A stretch of DNA of 64,000 bases from positions 1 through 64,000 of the forward strand of contig NZ_JACOFX010000019.1 in NCBI RefSeq assembly GCF_014284125.1, read 5' to 3'. This document shows, in pieces, positions 1-8,809 of the stretch. The position numbers and the translations under genes are program-made. Position 1 is the first letter of the stretch. Each line of letters starts with the position of its first letter. Source of the stretch: Undibacterium umbellatum. GTDB taxonomy: Bacteria > Pseudomonadota > Gammaproteobacteria > Burkholderiales > Burkholderiaceae_D. The notes beneath the pieces were generated by a model. It saw only the letters and a list, made by a program, of their open reading frames with translations. It did no database searches and had not been told where the DNA came from.

Positions 1-2
1 CA

Positions 3-2066
3 GTCGGTGTATCTATCGATGCTGGTGCATTGACAGCACAATCTGCTCTGGACGTCACACTGGCCCGTGGCGCCAACTTCCTGAGCCTGGGCGCTGGTGC
101 AGACCGCGTTGTATTGCTGGGTAACTACATCGCTGGTACCTATGCAGTCACAGAGAACGGTGTTTCAATCAATGCACAGTCCACAGTCAATGCAGTTGCT
201 CGCGTTGTTACAGACACGATCAACCTGGGTGCAGGTAACGATACACTGGTTACTTACGGTGCGATCAACCTGGCTGGTGCACAACTGTCCAACATTGAAA
301 ACATCACAGCAAATTCAGCAGTCGTCATCACAGCAAGTCAATATGCGGCATTAATCGCTGCGCGTGCGGCATTGAACCTGTCTGGTCCTGTGCTGACATT
401 CACTGGCGCAGGTCCGCATCAACTGACGATTGTGGATGATGTGGCGGGTGTGAATAATATTGATCTGTCCTTTGTTACAGTGACAGGCGGTACTTTGGTA
501 TTCGACGTAACGTCTTCTTCCAATGCAACGGGTGGTGGTGTGAATAACACGACGACATCGAACGCAATCGGTACATCCGGTGGTGCTACTGCGACTGCTG
601 GTACTGTTGGTACTGGACCTTCAAATGGGGGTGGTCAGGCATTGGCCCCTATCGCCCTGACAGCTGGCGGTACATTTAACAGCACAGCAGGCGTGAACGA
701 CAACTTCACCGGTGCAGCAGCCGCTTTTGTTGGCACGACCATCAATGGTAATAACGGTGACGCCGACACGATCACCTTCACGGGTGGTGGCAGCCTTGTT
801 ATTGGTGGCGGCAATACCATTACCAACATCAAGACAGTCACAATAGACAATACATCGTCTGATGTGTACTTCAACGTGGCAACGGCTGGTGTTACTACTG
901 TCAACGGTGGCTCTGGTAATGACCGCGTGTACCTGGCCAACTCTGGCAACTCCATGCTGGCCGGTAATGTCAACCTGGGAGCAGGTAACAATACCCTGAC
1001 CATGGAAGGCAAGACTTACAGTGGCACTTTCACTGCAGGCGCTGGTACATCTGATATCCTGAGCCTGGTCGCATCATCCAATATTGCTGGTGCGAATATC
1101 TCCGGGTTCGAAAGCCTGGTGGTTGCCAGCAATGCTGGTATTACTTTGTCTGCGGCTCAATACAGTGCTTTCACCGGCATCACAGCGACAGGTACAAATG
1201 CCTTCACATTCTCTACGGCAGGTACTATCGCTGGTAACGCGACTGTAGAAAATTATGTACTTGCAAATGGCGCAAATACCTTCACTGGCGCGGCTGGCTT
1301 GATTTCTGTCACTGGCGGTACTGGTGTCGATACGTTCAGTGTGGGTGATGCAATCATCACGGCAACTGTTGCAGCGAATGGTATCAACGGTGGTGCTGGT
1401 GCGGATATCCTGAACGTTGGCGCTGTTACTGCTGCGCTGGATATGTCTGCCAAAGTAACCGGTGTTGAAACCGTGAATGTGACTGGTGGTACTAACGCCG
1501 CATGGACTGTGACTAATGAAAACGGTGCTGGTGTGACTTTGAACTTCACCAAGTCTGCTTCTACGGCAATCAATAACGTCATCCTGGGAACTGGTGGTCA
1601 GACCCTGAATGTTCTGGGTACTGGTACCGGTGCAACCACCATTACCGGCGGTACAGGTGTTGATACTATCAATCTGTCTACAACTACAACTGGTGTTGAT
1701 ACGATCGATGTAACTTCTGCAGGGACACGTTCCAACATCGGTTCTATCGATACAGTGGCAAACTTCAAAGTTGCTGGCTCTGACGTATTCAAAACAGGTA
1801 CAGCAGCAACAACATTGAACGCACTGAACATCGCTAACGCTGACGTAGCAACTTTGGCAGCAGCAATCGCCACAGCAGCAACAGCAGCTGGCGCGACTCT
1901 GGCAGCTAACACCCAGGCTTACGTCATCACTGTAGCTGCTGGTACAGCAGCTGGTACATATGCTTTCCAAAACATCGGTGGCACTGTAGGTACAGTTGAC
2001 GCAACTGACTTTATCGTTAAAATCACTGGCGCAGGTTCCATCGTCGCTGGCGACTTTATCGCTTAA
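3..2066 (+). CDS. Secreted beta-strand-repeat protein, S-layer/adhesin-like (5' end outside window)
   Basis: The reading frame is open from base 3, so the gene starts before the window and only the C-terminal ~687 residues are visible. The protein is rich in Gly, Ala, Thr, Asn and Val, nearly free of Cys and Lys, and built of repeated short strands with 'GG.G.DT', 'NLGAGNDTL' and 'VTGGTGVDT' turns. This is the composition of S-layer-type and calcium-binding beta-roll proteins exported by type I secretion. The end (…TDFIVKITGAGS…GDFIA) is an aliphatic/acidic tail of the kind that serves as an uncleaved C-terminal type I signal. Export route and surface role are inferred from composition. No ABC exporter lies in the window, but a secreted metzincin gene follows at once. 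A large adhesin is the main alternative. Confidence 0.7.
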   Translation, partial: VGVSIDAGALTAQSALDVTLARGANFLSLGAGADRVVLLGNYIAGTYAVTENGVSINAQSTVNAVARVVTDTINLGAGNDTLVTYGAINLAGAQLSNIENITANSAVVITASQYAALIAARAALNLSGPVLTFTGAGPHQLTIVDDVAGVNNIDLSFVTVTGGTLVFDVTSSSNATGGGVNNTTTSNAIGTSGGATATAGTVGTGPSNGGGQALAPIALTAGGTFNSTAGVNDNFTGAAAAFVGTTINGNNGDADTITFTGGGSLVIGGGNTITNIKTVTIDNTSSDVYFNVATAGVTTVNGGSGNDRVYLANSGNSMLAGNVNLGAGNNTLTMEGKTYSGTFTAGAGTSDILSLVASSNIAGANISGFESLVVASNAGITLSAAQYSAFTGITATGTNAFTFSTAGTIAGNATVENYVLANGANTFTGAAGLISVTGGTGVDTFSVGDAIITATVAANGINGGAGADILNVGAVTAALDMSAKVTGVETVNVTGGTNAAWTVTNENGAGVTLNFTKSASTAINNVILGTGGQTLNVLGTGTGATTITGGTGVDTINLSTTTTGVDTIDVTSAGTRSNIGSIDTVANFKVAGSDVFKTGTAATTLNALNIANADVATLAAAIATAATAAGATLAANTQAYVITVAAGTAAGTYAFQNIGGTVGTVDATDFIVKITGAGSIVAGDFIA

Positions 2067-2079
2067 TTCGGTTGGTAAT

Positions 2080-2100
2080 AGCAGGAGGGTAATCCTCCTG
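2080..2100 (+). terminator. Small hairpin behind the repeat-protein gene
   Basis: CAGGAGG and CCTCCTG flank a short GTAAT loop 14 bases behind the stop codon. No T tract follows, so it may only assist the stronger hairpin just downstream. Confidence 0.4.
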
Positions 2101-2111
2101 TAAAGTGATAA

Positions 2112-2150
2112 AAAAACGAGCCCGGCACTGCAAAGTGCCGGGCTCGTTTG
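2112..2150. terminator. Strong bidirectional terminator
   Basis: A 14-bp perfect stem, ACGAGCCCGGCACT (2116-2129) with AGTGCCGGGCTCGT (2134-2147), encloses a GCAA loop. An A run precedes it and TTT follows, so it can stop transcription in both directions. It separates the repeat-protein gene from the metalloprotease gene, which therefore needs its own promoter. Confidence 0.85.
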
Positions 2151-2242
2151 TAACTAAAGTCACCATTCATAGATACAATAAAATTGCTGCGTATTTGCAT
2201 GTGAAGCATCACAATCACGGCACCGCCATTCAGCGATTTCTC

Positions 2243-3040
2243 ATGCATTTATTCCCTTATTCATTTGCTTTAGTGATGCAGTCTATAGTCTGCTCCATAC
2301 TTGCCTGCCTGACGCTGGTAGTTGCACCAGTTCATGGCACTGAGAGCGAAAGGGCAGTTGATGCAAAAAACTGCAGAAAATTAATACCTGATGAATATCA
2401 ATGGCAAGCACTGGACTGGTCGCATCTGTGGGCAGCAGACTTACCGCGCGAATTAAAGATTTTCCCTGAGCAGCAACCAGACTGTGCTGTGCATGCGGGA
2501 ATCTGTGCTGATGCAAAAAGCAAGAAAACCATAGTGGTCGATGTGGACGTGTTTTTCAAAGACTCTGCCATCTGGAATAAGCCTGAGCAACTGCGAGCCT
2601 ATATGGCGCTCGTCAACCGTTATTACCAGCAGGCGCGCATTGGTTTCAATTTCAAATTCCGTCCGGCAAGTGAGCTGCCAGCCTGGACTGAAAATCGCAA
2701 TCAACTGACAGTGATTTTTGCCTCAGCCATGCCCGCACCGGCAGGTAAAGTTGCGGATGCATTTGGCAATTTGCCCGCAGGCAAAGCAGTGTTTAACGAT
2801 GTACTCATGAAGCGCCAGGAACGACATGCCAATCCCTATTTCATCATGGGCAAACCGTTAGGGCATGAACTAGGGCACGTACTAGGTCTGGCGCATACGC
2901 AGGACATAGCTTTATTGATGACACAGGGCACTTCATCGCAAAACGCACTTGATATATTGCCTGAACAGGCATTGATCATGCGGGTCATGGCATTGCAGCG
3001 TTTTGGTGGCAAACTCGATTCCGTGATTGCATGCCACTAA
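2243..3040 (+). CDS. Secreted metzincin-type zinc metalloprotease
   Basis: Predicted 265-residue exported protein. The open frame extends upstream into the terminator hairpin, so I start at the ATG at 2243; 2276 is an alternative. The N-terminus is a hydrophobic signal segment ending near VAPVHG. The C-terminal third holds HELGHVLGLAH, the metzincin zinc signature HExxHxxGxxH, with the catalytic Glu. A Met-turn candidate (LLMTQG) follows about ten residues later. The segment before it has the beta-sheet pattern of a small metzincin catalytic domain. Substrate is unknown. Its position directly behind the surface repeat protein suggests, without proof, a role in processing or remodelling that surface layer. 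Confidence 0.75.
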   Translation: MHLFPYSFALVMQSIVCSILACLTLVVAPVHGTESERAVDAKNCRKLIPDEYQWQALDWSHLWAADLPRELKIFPEQQPDCAVHAGICADAKSKKTIVVDVDVFFKDSAIWNKPEQLRAYMALVNRYYQQARIGFNFKFRPASELPAWTENRNQLTVIFASAMPAPAGKVADAFGNLPAGKAVFNDVLMKRQERHANPYFIMGKPLGHELGHVLGLAHTQDIALLMTQGTSSQNALDILPEQALIMRVMALQRFGGKLDSVIACH

Positions 3041-3181
3041 GGAAATGTAACGCTGAATAATTTGTCATTTCATTATTTTAGCAGAAACACCTCCCGTGAA
3101 ATGCCCTTGAGCAATGCTTGCAAAGGTGCTTAAGATGGACGAAAAAGGTAAAATGCCGGTATTCCGTCACTGCGAGCTACC

Positions 3182-4246
3182 ATGACTGCCCCCACTTCAA
3201 GCACTTCCCCGCAACAAATCACGATTACCCGTCCCGATGACTGGCATTTGCATGTGCGCGATGGCGCAGCACTGGTCAGCGTGCTGCCGCATACGGCAGC
3301 ACAGTTTGCCCGTGCCATCATCATGCCAAATCTCAAGCCGCCAGTCACGACGACTGAACAGGCGGCCGCCTATCGTGAGCGCATACTTGCTGCCTTGCCA
3401 GCAGGCATGAGTTTCGAACCGTTGATGACCCTGTACCTGACAAATAATACGCCCCCAGATGAAATTCGTCGCGCCAAAGACAGCGGTTTCGTCCATGCCG
3501 TGAAACTATATCCGGCTGGTGCCACTACCAATTCAGACGCCGGTGTGACCGACCTCAAAAATTGCTACAAGACTCTGGAAACCATGCAGGAAGTTGGCAT
3601 GCCCTTCCTGGTGCATGGTGAGGTTACGGATGCCGAAATTGATTTGTTTGACCGTGAAGCCGTGTTCATCGATCGCGTCATGCAACCATTGCGCAAGGAT
3701 ATGCCGGAATTGAAAGTAGTGTTTGAACATATCACCACCAGCGATGCTGCCGCCTATGTGGCAGAGTCCGGCGGCCCGATTGCCGCGACGATTACACCCC
3801 ATCATTTGCTTTACAACCGCAATGAGATTTTCAAAGGTGGTATACGCCCGCATTATTACTGCCTGCCTGTACTCAAGCGTGAAACCCACAGACAGGCGCT
3901 GGTTAAAGCCGCCATCTCGGGCAGCAAGCGTTTCTTCCTGGGTACAGATTCGGCCCCTCATGCCAAGGGTTTGAAAGAACATGCCTGTGGTTGCGCCGGT
4001 TGCTACACCGCCCTGCATGCAATGGAATTGTATGCTCAGGCTTTTGAGCAAGCTGGCGCGCTTGATCAACTGGAAGCATTTGCCAGTTTCAATGGCCCCG
4101 ACTTTTATCAATTGCCGCGCAATAGCGGTAGCATTACCCTGGTGCGCGAAGACTGGCAAATGCCGGCTGAATTGCCATTCGCCGATACCACCATCGTGCC
4201 GCTCAACAGTGGTGAAACCCTGCACTGGAAAATGCGCGTCGCCTGA
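3182..4246 (+). CDS. pyrC: Dihydroorotase (class II)
   Basis: PyrC (354 aa) cyclises N-carbamoyl-L-aspartate to dihydroorotate, the third step of UMP synthesis, in the cytoplasm. Visible signatures are the metal-binding HLHVRD at residues 22-27, a Lys in VKLYPAG near residue 108 that would be the carboxylated lysine bridging two zinc ions, a conserved His in VHGE, and GTDSAPH near residue 257 supplying the catalytic Asp. Length and motif order match the compact homodimeric bacterial PyrC rather than the class I enzyme. The ATG at 3182 lies a few residues before the conserved core. The next gene starts 17 bases behind its stop, so the two are probably co-transcribed. Confidence 0.96.
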   Translation: MTAPTSSTSPQQITITRPDDWHLHVRDGAALVSVLPHTAAQFARAIIMPNLKPPVTTTEQAAAYRERILAALPAGMSFEPLMTLYLTNNTPPDEIRRAKDSGFVHAVKLYPAGATTNSDAGVTDLKNCYKTLETMQEVGMPFLVHGEVTDAEIDLFDREAVFIDRVMQPLRKDMPELKVVFEHITTSDAAAYVAESGGPIAATITPHHLLYNRNEIFKGGIRPHYYCLPVLKRETHRQALVKAAISGSKRFFLGTDSAPHAKGLKEHACGCAGCYTALHAMELYAQAFEQAGALDQLEAFASFNGPDFYQLPRNSGSITLVREDWQMPAELPFADTTIVPLNSGETLHWKMRVA

Positions 4247-4263
4247 ACTTTGCCTGCATTTTC

Positions 4264-5064
4264 ATGACACCACGTTTCTTTGATGACATAGACTGGTCGC
4301 AAGCCTGGTTTGCCGCTGTACGCGAAGAGGCGCAAGGCTTGCTGGCGGCAGATGACTGGCGTGCGCAACTCAATCAGTCTGCCGGGCAGTCTGGATTGAG
4401 CAATCATCTTGAACTGCCACTACGCTTTATTACTCAGGAAGAATTGCCCGAAGGCACAGCGTATGAAGCACATATCAGCGCGACCGGTCTGGTGCCTACC
4501 CGCGAGAATCTCCATGATTTTTTCAATGCTCTGGTATGGCTGACTTTCCCCGCCATCAAGCGTCAATTGAATGCGCTGCAGGCAGCGCAAATTGCAGCTT
4601 GTGGCATAGGCAAGTCTCGCGGCCCGGCGCGGGATGCTGCTACCATCTTTGATGAGAATGCTGCCTTGCTGGTGGTTGCCGATACGGCGGAGGGGGCCAA
4701 CCTGATCACGGCCCTGCGCGCCCATGCATGGCAGGATGCCTTTGTCACGCAGGCAGAAAAATTTGGACGCTGTGCAGAGGTTTGGTGTTTTGGCCATGCC
4801 TTGATGGAAAAACTGGTCAACCCCTATAAAGCGATTACTGCCCACACTTGGGTAGTGACGGTAGCACCAGCGTACTTCGAACTGGATGGCCCAGGCCGAC
4901 GTGCATATATTGACAAAATGGTCGCTCAGCAATTGGCAGAGCGAGCTTTGACAACGGCAGACTACACACCTTTACCTGTCCTTGGTCTACCAGGCTGGTG
5001 GACGCAGCAAGATGCTGCTTTTTATGCCGATCAACAAGTTTTCAGGGCAAAACGCCAGAGTTGA
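4264..5064 (+). CDS. DUF3025 family protein
   Basis: 266-residue soluble protein of unknown function. It shows the DUF3025 core near residues 80-100, NLHDFFNALVWLTFP, and a later block with LMEKLVNPYKAITAH. No catalytic motif is obvious and there is no signal peptide or membrane segment. It follows pyrC by 17 bases on the same strand and probably shares its transcript, though that arrangement alone does not show a link to pyrimidine synthesis. Family assignment is from recalled motifs; function is not known. Confidence 0.8.
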   Translation: MTPRFFDDIDWSQAWFAAVREEAQGLLAADDWRAQLNQSAGQSGLSNHLELPLRFITQEELPEGTAYEAHISATGLVPTRENLHDFFNALVWLTFPAIKRQLNALQAAQIAACGIGKSRGPARDAATIFDENAALLVVADTAEGANLITALRAHAWQDAFVTQAEKFGRCAEVWCFGHALMEKLVNPYKAITAHTWVVTVAPAYFELDGPGRRAYIDKMVAQQLAERALTTADYTPLPVLGLPGWWTQQDAAFYADQQVFRAKRQS

Positions 5065-5072
5065 GTCTGGCG
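5053..5072 (-). terminator. Terminator of the YdcH-family gene
   Basis: Read on the minus strand, CGCCAGA-loop-TCTGGCG (7-bp stem) is followed by TTTTG. It lies 28 bases behind the stop of the minus-strand gene at 5100 and overlaps the 3' end of the convergent DUF3025 gene. Confidence 0.6.
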
Positions 5073-5099
5073 GTTCACTGTAAGCATACCCAGGATTGA

Positions 5100-5348
5100 T
5101 TAAGCAGCAGCGCTGGTTTGCAAGATCTGGAATAACTGATCCTTCAGACTGACACGTATTTTCTTCAAACCTTCCAGTGCTACATCGCCCAGATGTTCGG
5201 CACCATTTTCTGCACGATTGATGGCTTTATCAGTTTCATCATATTCGTTAAACAATTTGGCGAAATGCGCGTTGCCAGTTTTTAATTCGTGTATGGCTTG
5301 CTTGTATTCCGGAAATTCTGAAGACAGGGGGTGATGATCTACTTGCAT
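5100..5348 (-). CDS. YdcH/DUF465 family small protein
   Basis: 82-residue, charged, largely helical protein. It fits the YdcH (DUF465) family, with the typical pattern SSEFPEYKQAIHEL near the N-terminus and a C-terminal helix LKKIRVSLKDQLFQIL. Members are small cytoplasmic helical-hairpin proteins of unknown role. A good ribosome-binding site (AAGGAAG) lies seven bases before the ATG. An FNR-like palindrome sits about 80-90 bases upstream, hinting at oxygen-responsive expression. It converges on the DUF3025 gene. Confidence 0.8.
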   Translation of the reverse strand: MQVDHHPLSSEFPEYKQAIHELKTGNAHFAKLFNEYDETDKAINRAENGAEHLGDVALEGLKKIRVSLKDQLFQILQTSAAA

Positions 5349-5657
5349 GGACTTCCTTCTAGGGTTGTTGTGGTAACGAGGAGAAATTTCCTTGTCTTCA
5401 TACTAAGCGTATGGAGCCTCGCCTTGATGATCTACATCAAGGCGAGTCAAGAAATTTTTGTTGACGTTCCTGCTTGCCTCAGTGAAATGTGAATCAACAA
5501 GTATGGCGACGATTTCAGGTAGAATAATTGTGTAATGCGATACGCCTTGGAACGATCATCGCAATAAGACAGATTGCTGCATCACTCACAGCCAGCACCA
5601 AGGTGCGGGCAAGTTCTGCCGTAAGGCAGTCAGGCTAAACCGGGACTGGCCACTGCC
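5349..5657. other. 309-base divergent intergenic region
   Basis: It lies between the divergent ydcH-like and histidine kinase genes. Apart from the FNR-like palindrome at 5418-5446, I see no coding frame or further clear signal. It should hold promoters for both genes. Confidence 0.5.
5418..5446. promoter_or_regulatory. FNR/Crp-family-like palindromic site
   Basis: ATGAT-CTAC-ATCAA at 5427-5440 matches the FNR consensus TTGAT-N4-ATCAA at nine of ten positions. It is nested in a larger inverted repeat, CTCGCCTTGAT and ATCAAGGCGAG. It stands 79-92 bases before the minus-strand ydcH-like start codon, a distance suitable for an activator. The larger repeat could also form an RNA hairpin, but no T tract follows. 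Confidence 0.5.
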
Positions 5658-7271
5658 ATGCTCAGCAAGCATACACATCATCCAGAGTCACCAGATCAGC
5701 GTGGTCATGCACGTCAGCTAACCTTGTCCTTGCGCAATGCTATTGTACTTGGCATAGGTCTGGGCATACTGATACCCGCTATTTTGCTGGGAACCATGTT
5801 GGCCAGCGATAGCTATCAGCGCGAATTTGACGTCCGTGTGCGGAGCCCGCTCAAACAATATGCAGGCATGCTGGAACAAACCATGCCTGTGCCTTTATGG
5901 CAAGTCGATGCCACCAGTGCACAGAGTTTTGTCAATTCTGTCATGCTTAATCCAGATGTTGTGCGCATCGTTGTTGAAGACGCAGCGCTGGGTCGCTTCG
6001 TGCATGCCGAACAAGCAAATGTGCAGAAACAGGGTTTGCTCAGCGAAACCCGTGACATTCGCAAGGATGGTGCGGTCATAGGGCGCGTCACAATAGAAAT
6101 GAGCAGTCATTTGATGGAGCAGGAATTCCTGAAAAAATTCCTCAAGGGCGGGTTGGCCATCCTGGTGCAATTACTGATTTCCTTTTTCTTGTTGTGGCTG
6201 TTATTCCAACGACGCATGATGCGCCCACTGCAGCAATTGCAGCGCGATGTGGATCGTTTGGGGCAAGGGCAACTGGCCGATGCTGTCAGTGTCGCCAGGG
6301 CAGATGAACTTGGTAGTCTGGCCCTTGGTGTGGATTCCATGCGTTTGCGCCTGGGTGAATTGATGCACGAGCAAGCCAGCCACAATGCTACGCTGGAACA
6401 ACGTGTTGAGGACCGCACCAGGCAATTGCATGCCTCGAATCAGGAGTTGCGGACAGCACTGGAGGACCTCAATACTGCGCATGCTGAAATTCAGCGCAGT
6501 GACAGGCTGGCAGCACTTGGCTCTCTGGTGGCAGGTGTGGCACATGAACTTAATACGCCAATTGGTAATTCTGTCACCGTGGCCAGCACCATCCATGACC
6601 TGAGCCGGGAATTCAATAAAGAAATGGAACAGGGTGTTACCCGTGCAGCCTTACAAAATTATGTCGACAATAATCTGGCGGCCAGCGATATTTTGTTGCG
6701 CAATCTGCATAGCGCTGCTGAGCTGATAGGCAGCTTCAAACGTGTGGCTGTGGATCGCACCAGCGCCCAGCGCCGCGTCTTCCTGCTGGATGAAGTGATC
6801 AGGGAAATCCTCCTGACCATAGGTGCAGGCATCAAGCGAAATGTGTATGAAATACGCATGGATATTCCGCCGGAAATACGCATGGATGCCTATCCAGGAT
6901 TATTGGGGCAGATCATCAGCAATCTCATCAATAATGCGATCCTGCATGGGTTTGAAGGGCGCGAAAACGGGCTCATCGATGTCAGTGCGCGCTTGCTTGA
7001 TACTGAGCCAGCGTCAGTGGAATTGAGTGTCAGAGACAATGGCATAGGGATAGCAGGGGCCAATCTGGGACGCATCTTTGATCCCTTCTTTACGACCAAA
7101 CTTGGCCAGGGGGGGAGTGGCCTGGGCTTGAATATAGTCTATAACCTTGTCAGCGACGTATTGGGCGGTAGCATACACGTTGAAAGCCAGCCAGAAATAG
7201 GCAGCAGTTTCATCATGCAATTGCCCCTGTGTGCTCCTGGTCATGAAGACATGGGCAGGCGTTTGCTATAA
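5658..7271 (+). CDS. Membrane sensor histidine kinase (HAMP, HisKA, HATPase)
   Basis: 537-residue two-component sensor. A first membrane helix lies at about 29-50, an extracytoplasmic sensor domain at about 50-160, and a second helix at about 163-185. HAMP and a coiled coil follow. The dimerisation/phosphoacceptor segment is GVAHELNTPIGN, with His296 as probable phosphosite. The ATPase domain has an N box (NLINNAILHG), a G1 box (DNGIGI) and a G2 box (GGSGLGLNIV). The HELNTPIGN form is typical of kinases acting with solute-binding proteins or receiver-only partners. No response regulator gene adjoins it. The convergent solute-binding protein gene ends only 2 bases away, so a shared signal is possible but unproven. 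Confidence 0.9.
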   Translation: MLSKHTHHPESPDQRGHARQLTLSLRNAIVLGIGLGILIPAILLGTMLASDSYQREFDVRVRSPLKQYAGMLEQTMPVPLWQVDATSAQSFVNSVMLNPDVVRIVVEDAALGRFVHAEQANVQKQGLLSETRDIRKDGAVIGRVTIEMSSHLMEQEFLKKFLKGGLAILVQLLISFFLLWLLFQRRMMRPLQQLQRDVDRLGQGQLADAVSVARADELGSLALGVDSMRLRLGELMHEQASHNATLEQRVEDRTRQLHASNQELRTALEDLNTAHAEIQRSDRLAALGSLVAGVAHELNTPIGNSVTVASTIHDLSREFNKEMEQGVTRAALQNYVDNNLAASDILLRNLHSAAELIGSFKRVAVDRTSAQRRVFLLDEVIREILLTIGAGIKRNVYEIRMDIPPEIRMDAYPGLLGQIISNLINNAILHGFEGRENGLIDVSARLLDTEPASVELSVRDNGIGIAGANLGRIFDPFFTTKLGQGGSGLGLNIVYNLVSDVLGGSIHVESQPEIGSSFIMQLPLCAPGHEDMGRRLL

Positions 7272-7273
7272 AT

Positions 7274-8077
7274 TCAGTGCGCAGTTTTTGCCACGTCCGA
7301 CCAGCCCTGTGGGCAATTTACCTGCGACGACAATTTTTGATATTCACCAGACGCACGCAGTTTTTTCAAGCCTGCATTAAAAGCCGCGACCCGGCCAGCA
7401 CTGCTCGGCAAACCCCGTGACATCATCAGGTGAGTGGTGAAACTGTCTGTCATCAATTTTGGGTGCGCAGACAATTGCGCTGCGTCAGCCGGGGAAAAAT
7501 TGCGTGCCAGCAAATCACAGGTGACATTTCTTTCCATAGGGGCGATATCCACGCGTTTTAACAACAGCAGGCGCAGGGCTGCCATGTCGTTTGGCAGCTT
7601 TTCCACTTTCAGCTCAGCTTTGTTGGCCATGGCCCAGATTTCTGGCGTATAGGTATAGTCTTGTATCATGGCGATGCGATACGGGCGCAGGTCAGCCAGT
7701 TGCTGCCATTTGAAATCCAGTGCATTGCGATAGACAAACACCCATTGCTCGGTGATGACATTGTCACTCAGGAAAAAGCTCACGTCATGTTCTGGTTTAT
7801 GTCCCCAATATGCGGTGCCATCCCACTTGCCGGCACGGCTTTCTGCCAGCGCCCTGGACCAGGGCAGGAAAGTAAATTCTACCCGGTAGCCCTCCAGTTC
7901 AAAGGCGCGCCGCACTATGCTCAGGGCGATGCCTTTGTCGGGTCGGCTTTCAGTCGCATAGGGGGGTAATTCGCCGGTGGCAATTTTGAGTAACTGGGCC
8001 TCAGGTTTTTGCGCCCAGGCCAGCCCATGTGATATCAGCAGGGCAAGTGCAAACAAGGACGACCAAGCTTTTTTCAT
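7274..8077 (-). CDS. Periplasmic solute-binding protein, family 3 type
   Basis: 267 residues with a clear signal peptide (MKKAWSSLFALALLISHGLA, cut near AWA). The body has the family 3 binding-protein pattern: ATGELPPYAT at the start of the first lobe, GIALSIVRRAFELEGYRVEF, then LAESRAGKWDGTAYWG. Such proteins bind amino acids or similar small polar ligands, but many orphan members without transporter genes act as sensors or have other roles. No permease or ATPase gene adjoins. A GAGGCGG ribosome-binding site precedes the ATG. Its stop lies 2 bases from the stop of the facing histidine kinase. Confidence 0.8.
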   Translation of the reverse strand: MKKAWSSLFALALLISHGLAWAQKPEAQLLKIATGELPPYATESRPDKGIALSIVRRAFELEGYRVEFTFLPWSRALAESRAGKWDGTAYWGHKPEHDVSFFLSDNVITEQWVFVYRNALDFKWQQLADLRPYRIAMIQDYTYTPEIWAMANKAELKVEKLPNDMAALRLLLLKRVDIAPMERNVTCDLLARNFSPADAAQLSAHPKLMTDSFTTHLMMSRGLPSSAGRVAAFNAGLKKLRASGEYQKLSSQVNCPQGWSDVAKTAH

Positions 8078-8182
8078 GACACCGCCTCATAAATAAGGGA
8101 TTCAAGAGCTCATCATCTGCTTTATTAGGCTTTATGGCAAGTCGCCTGCTTACAACATAGTTGCTGGATTGAAATTGAAAAA

Positions 8183-8198
8183 GGGAGCCTAAGCTCCC
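8183..8198 (-). terminator. Terminator behind the DUF2147 gene
   Basis: On the minus strand GGGAGC-TTAG-GCTCCC is followed by TTTTTC, a short intrinsic terminator 27 bases behind the DUF2147 stop codon. Confidence 0.65.
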
Positions 8199-8225
8199 TC
8201 TGAAGTGCGGGCTCAAGCCTGTGAT

Positions 8226-8690
8226 TTATTGCTCGCGCAACCAGGTCTGGGTACGGCCAAACATGGGTGCACCTATATAGCCGCGTACATTGAGTTTCTT
8301 GTTGTTTTCCACAATGCTGAGTTTGCTGCTGTACAGCTTGCCATTACCCGGATCAAGGATTTTGCCGCCGGTGTATTCATCACCGTCTTTTTTCAGCCCT
8401 GACAAAATCGTCATGCCGACGATGGGCTGGTCTTTGTTGGCACCTTCGCACTTGTCGCATTTCGGGTTTTTGTCGGTAACATCGGCTTCCAAAAACAGTT
8501 TTTCTATCTTGCCCTGCAATTCGCCGGCAGTTTCGGTAATACGAATCAGCGCCTTGGGTTTGCCTGATTTGTCATCTATGCTCTTCCACAGGCCGACGGG
8601 GCTTTCTTCAGCCTGCGCCAGCAGGGGCATACCTGTGAGTGCGATAAATGCGGATAGTACGGATAACACAAGTGGAACTGTTTTTTTCAT
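8226..8690 (-). CDS. DUF2147 family exported protein
   Basis: 154 residues with a signal peptide ending near LLAQA. The mature part starts with SPVGLWKSIDDKSGK and ends with GAPMFGRTQTWLRE, both features of DUF2147, a periplasmic beta-barrel-like domain common in proteobacteria. A CDKC pair mid-sequence (KNPKCDKCEG) could form a disulfide or bind metal. Function is unknown. GGAGAC stands before the ATG. An inverted repeat (8736-8768) lies 46-78 bases upstream of its start. Confidence 0.8.
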   Translation of the reverse strand: MKKTVPLVLSVLSAFIALTGMPLLAQAEESPVGLWKSIDDKSGKPKALIRITETAGELQGKIEKLFLEADVTDKNPKCDKCEGANKDQPIVGMTILSGLKKDGDEYTGGKILDPGNGKLYSSKLSIVENNKKLNVRGYIGAPMFGRTQTWLREQ

Positions 8691-8735
8691 GCTGTCTCCA
8701 AAAGAAAAACTGCGGTCTCTGATTTATGTGATTTG

Positions 8736-8768
8736 ATTGTACGTGGCAAAATTTTCACCACGTACAAT
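8736..8768. repeat. Perfect 11-bp inverted repeat between valS and the DUF2147 gene
   Basis: ATTGTACGTGG and CCACGTACAAT flank an 11-base spacer. It could be the valS terminator, although no T run follows on the minus strand, or an operator for the DUF2147 gene that starts at 8690. On the plus strand it is followed by ATTTTTAG, but no plus-strand gene precedes it. Confidence 0.55.
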
Positions 8769-8809
8769 ATTTTTAGAGTACCTACTTTAACCCACGATAT
8801 TGCAACATC

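Noticed and set aside
1074..1970. Long minus-strand frame opposite the repeat protein
   Set aside because: Cys/Ser-rich nonsense composition produced by reading the repeated Thr/Gly/Ala codons backwards; no start signals.
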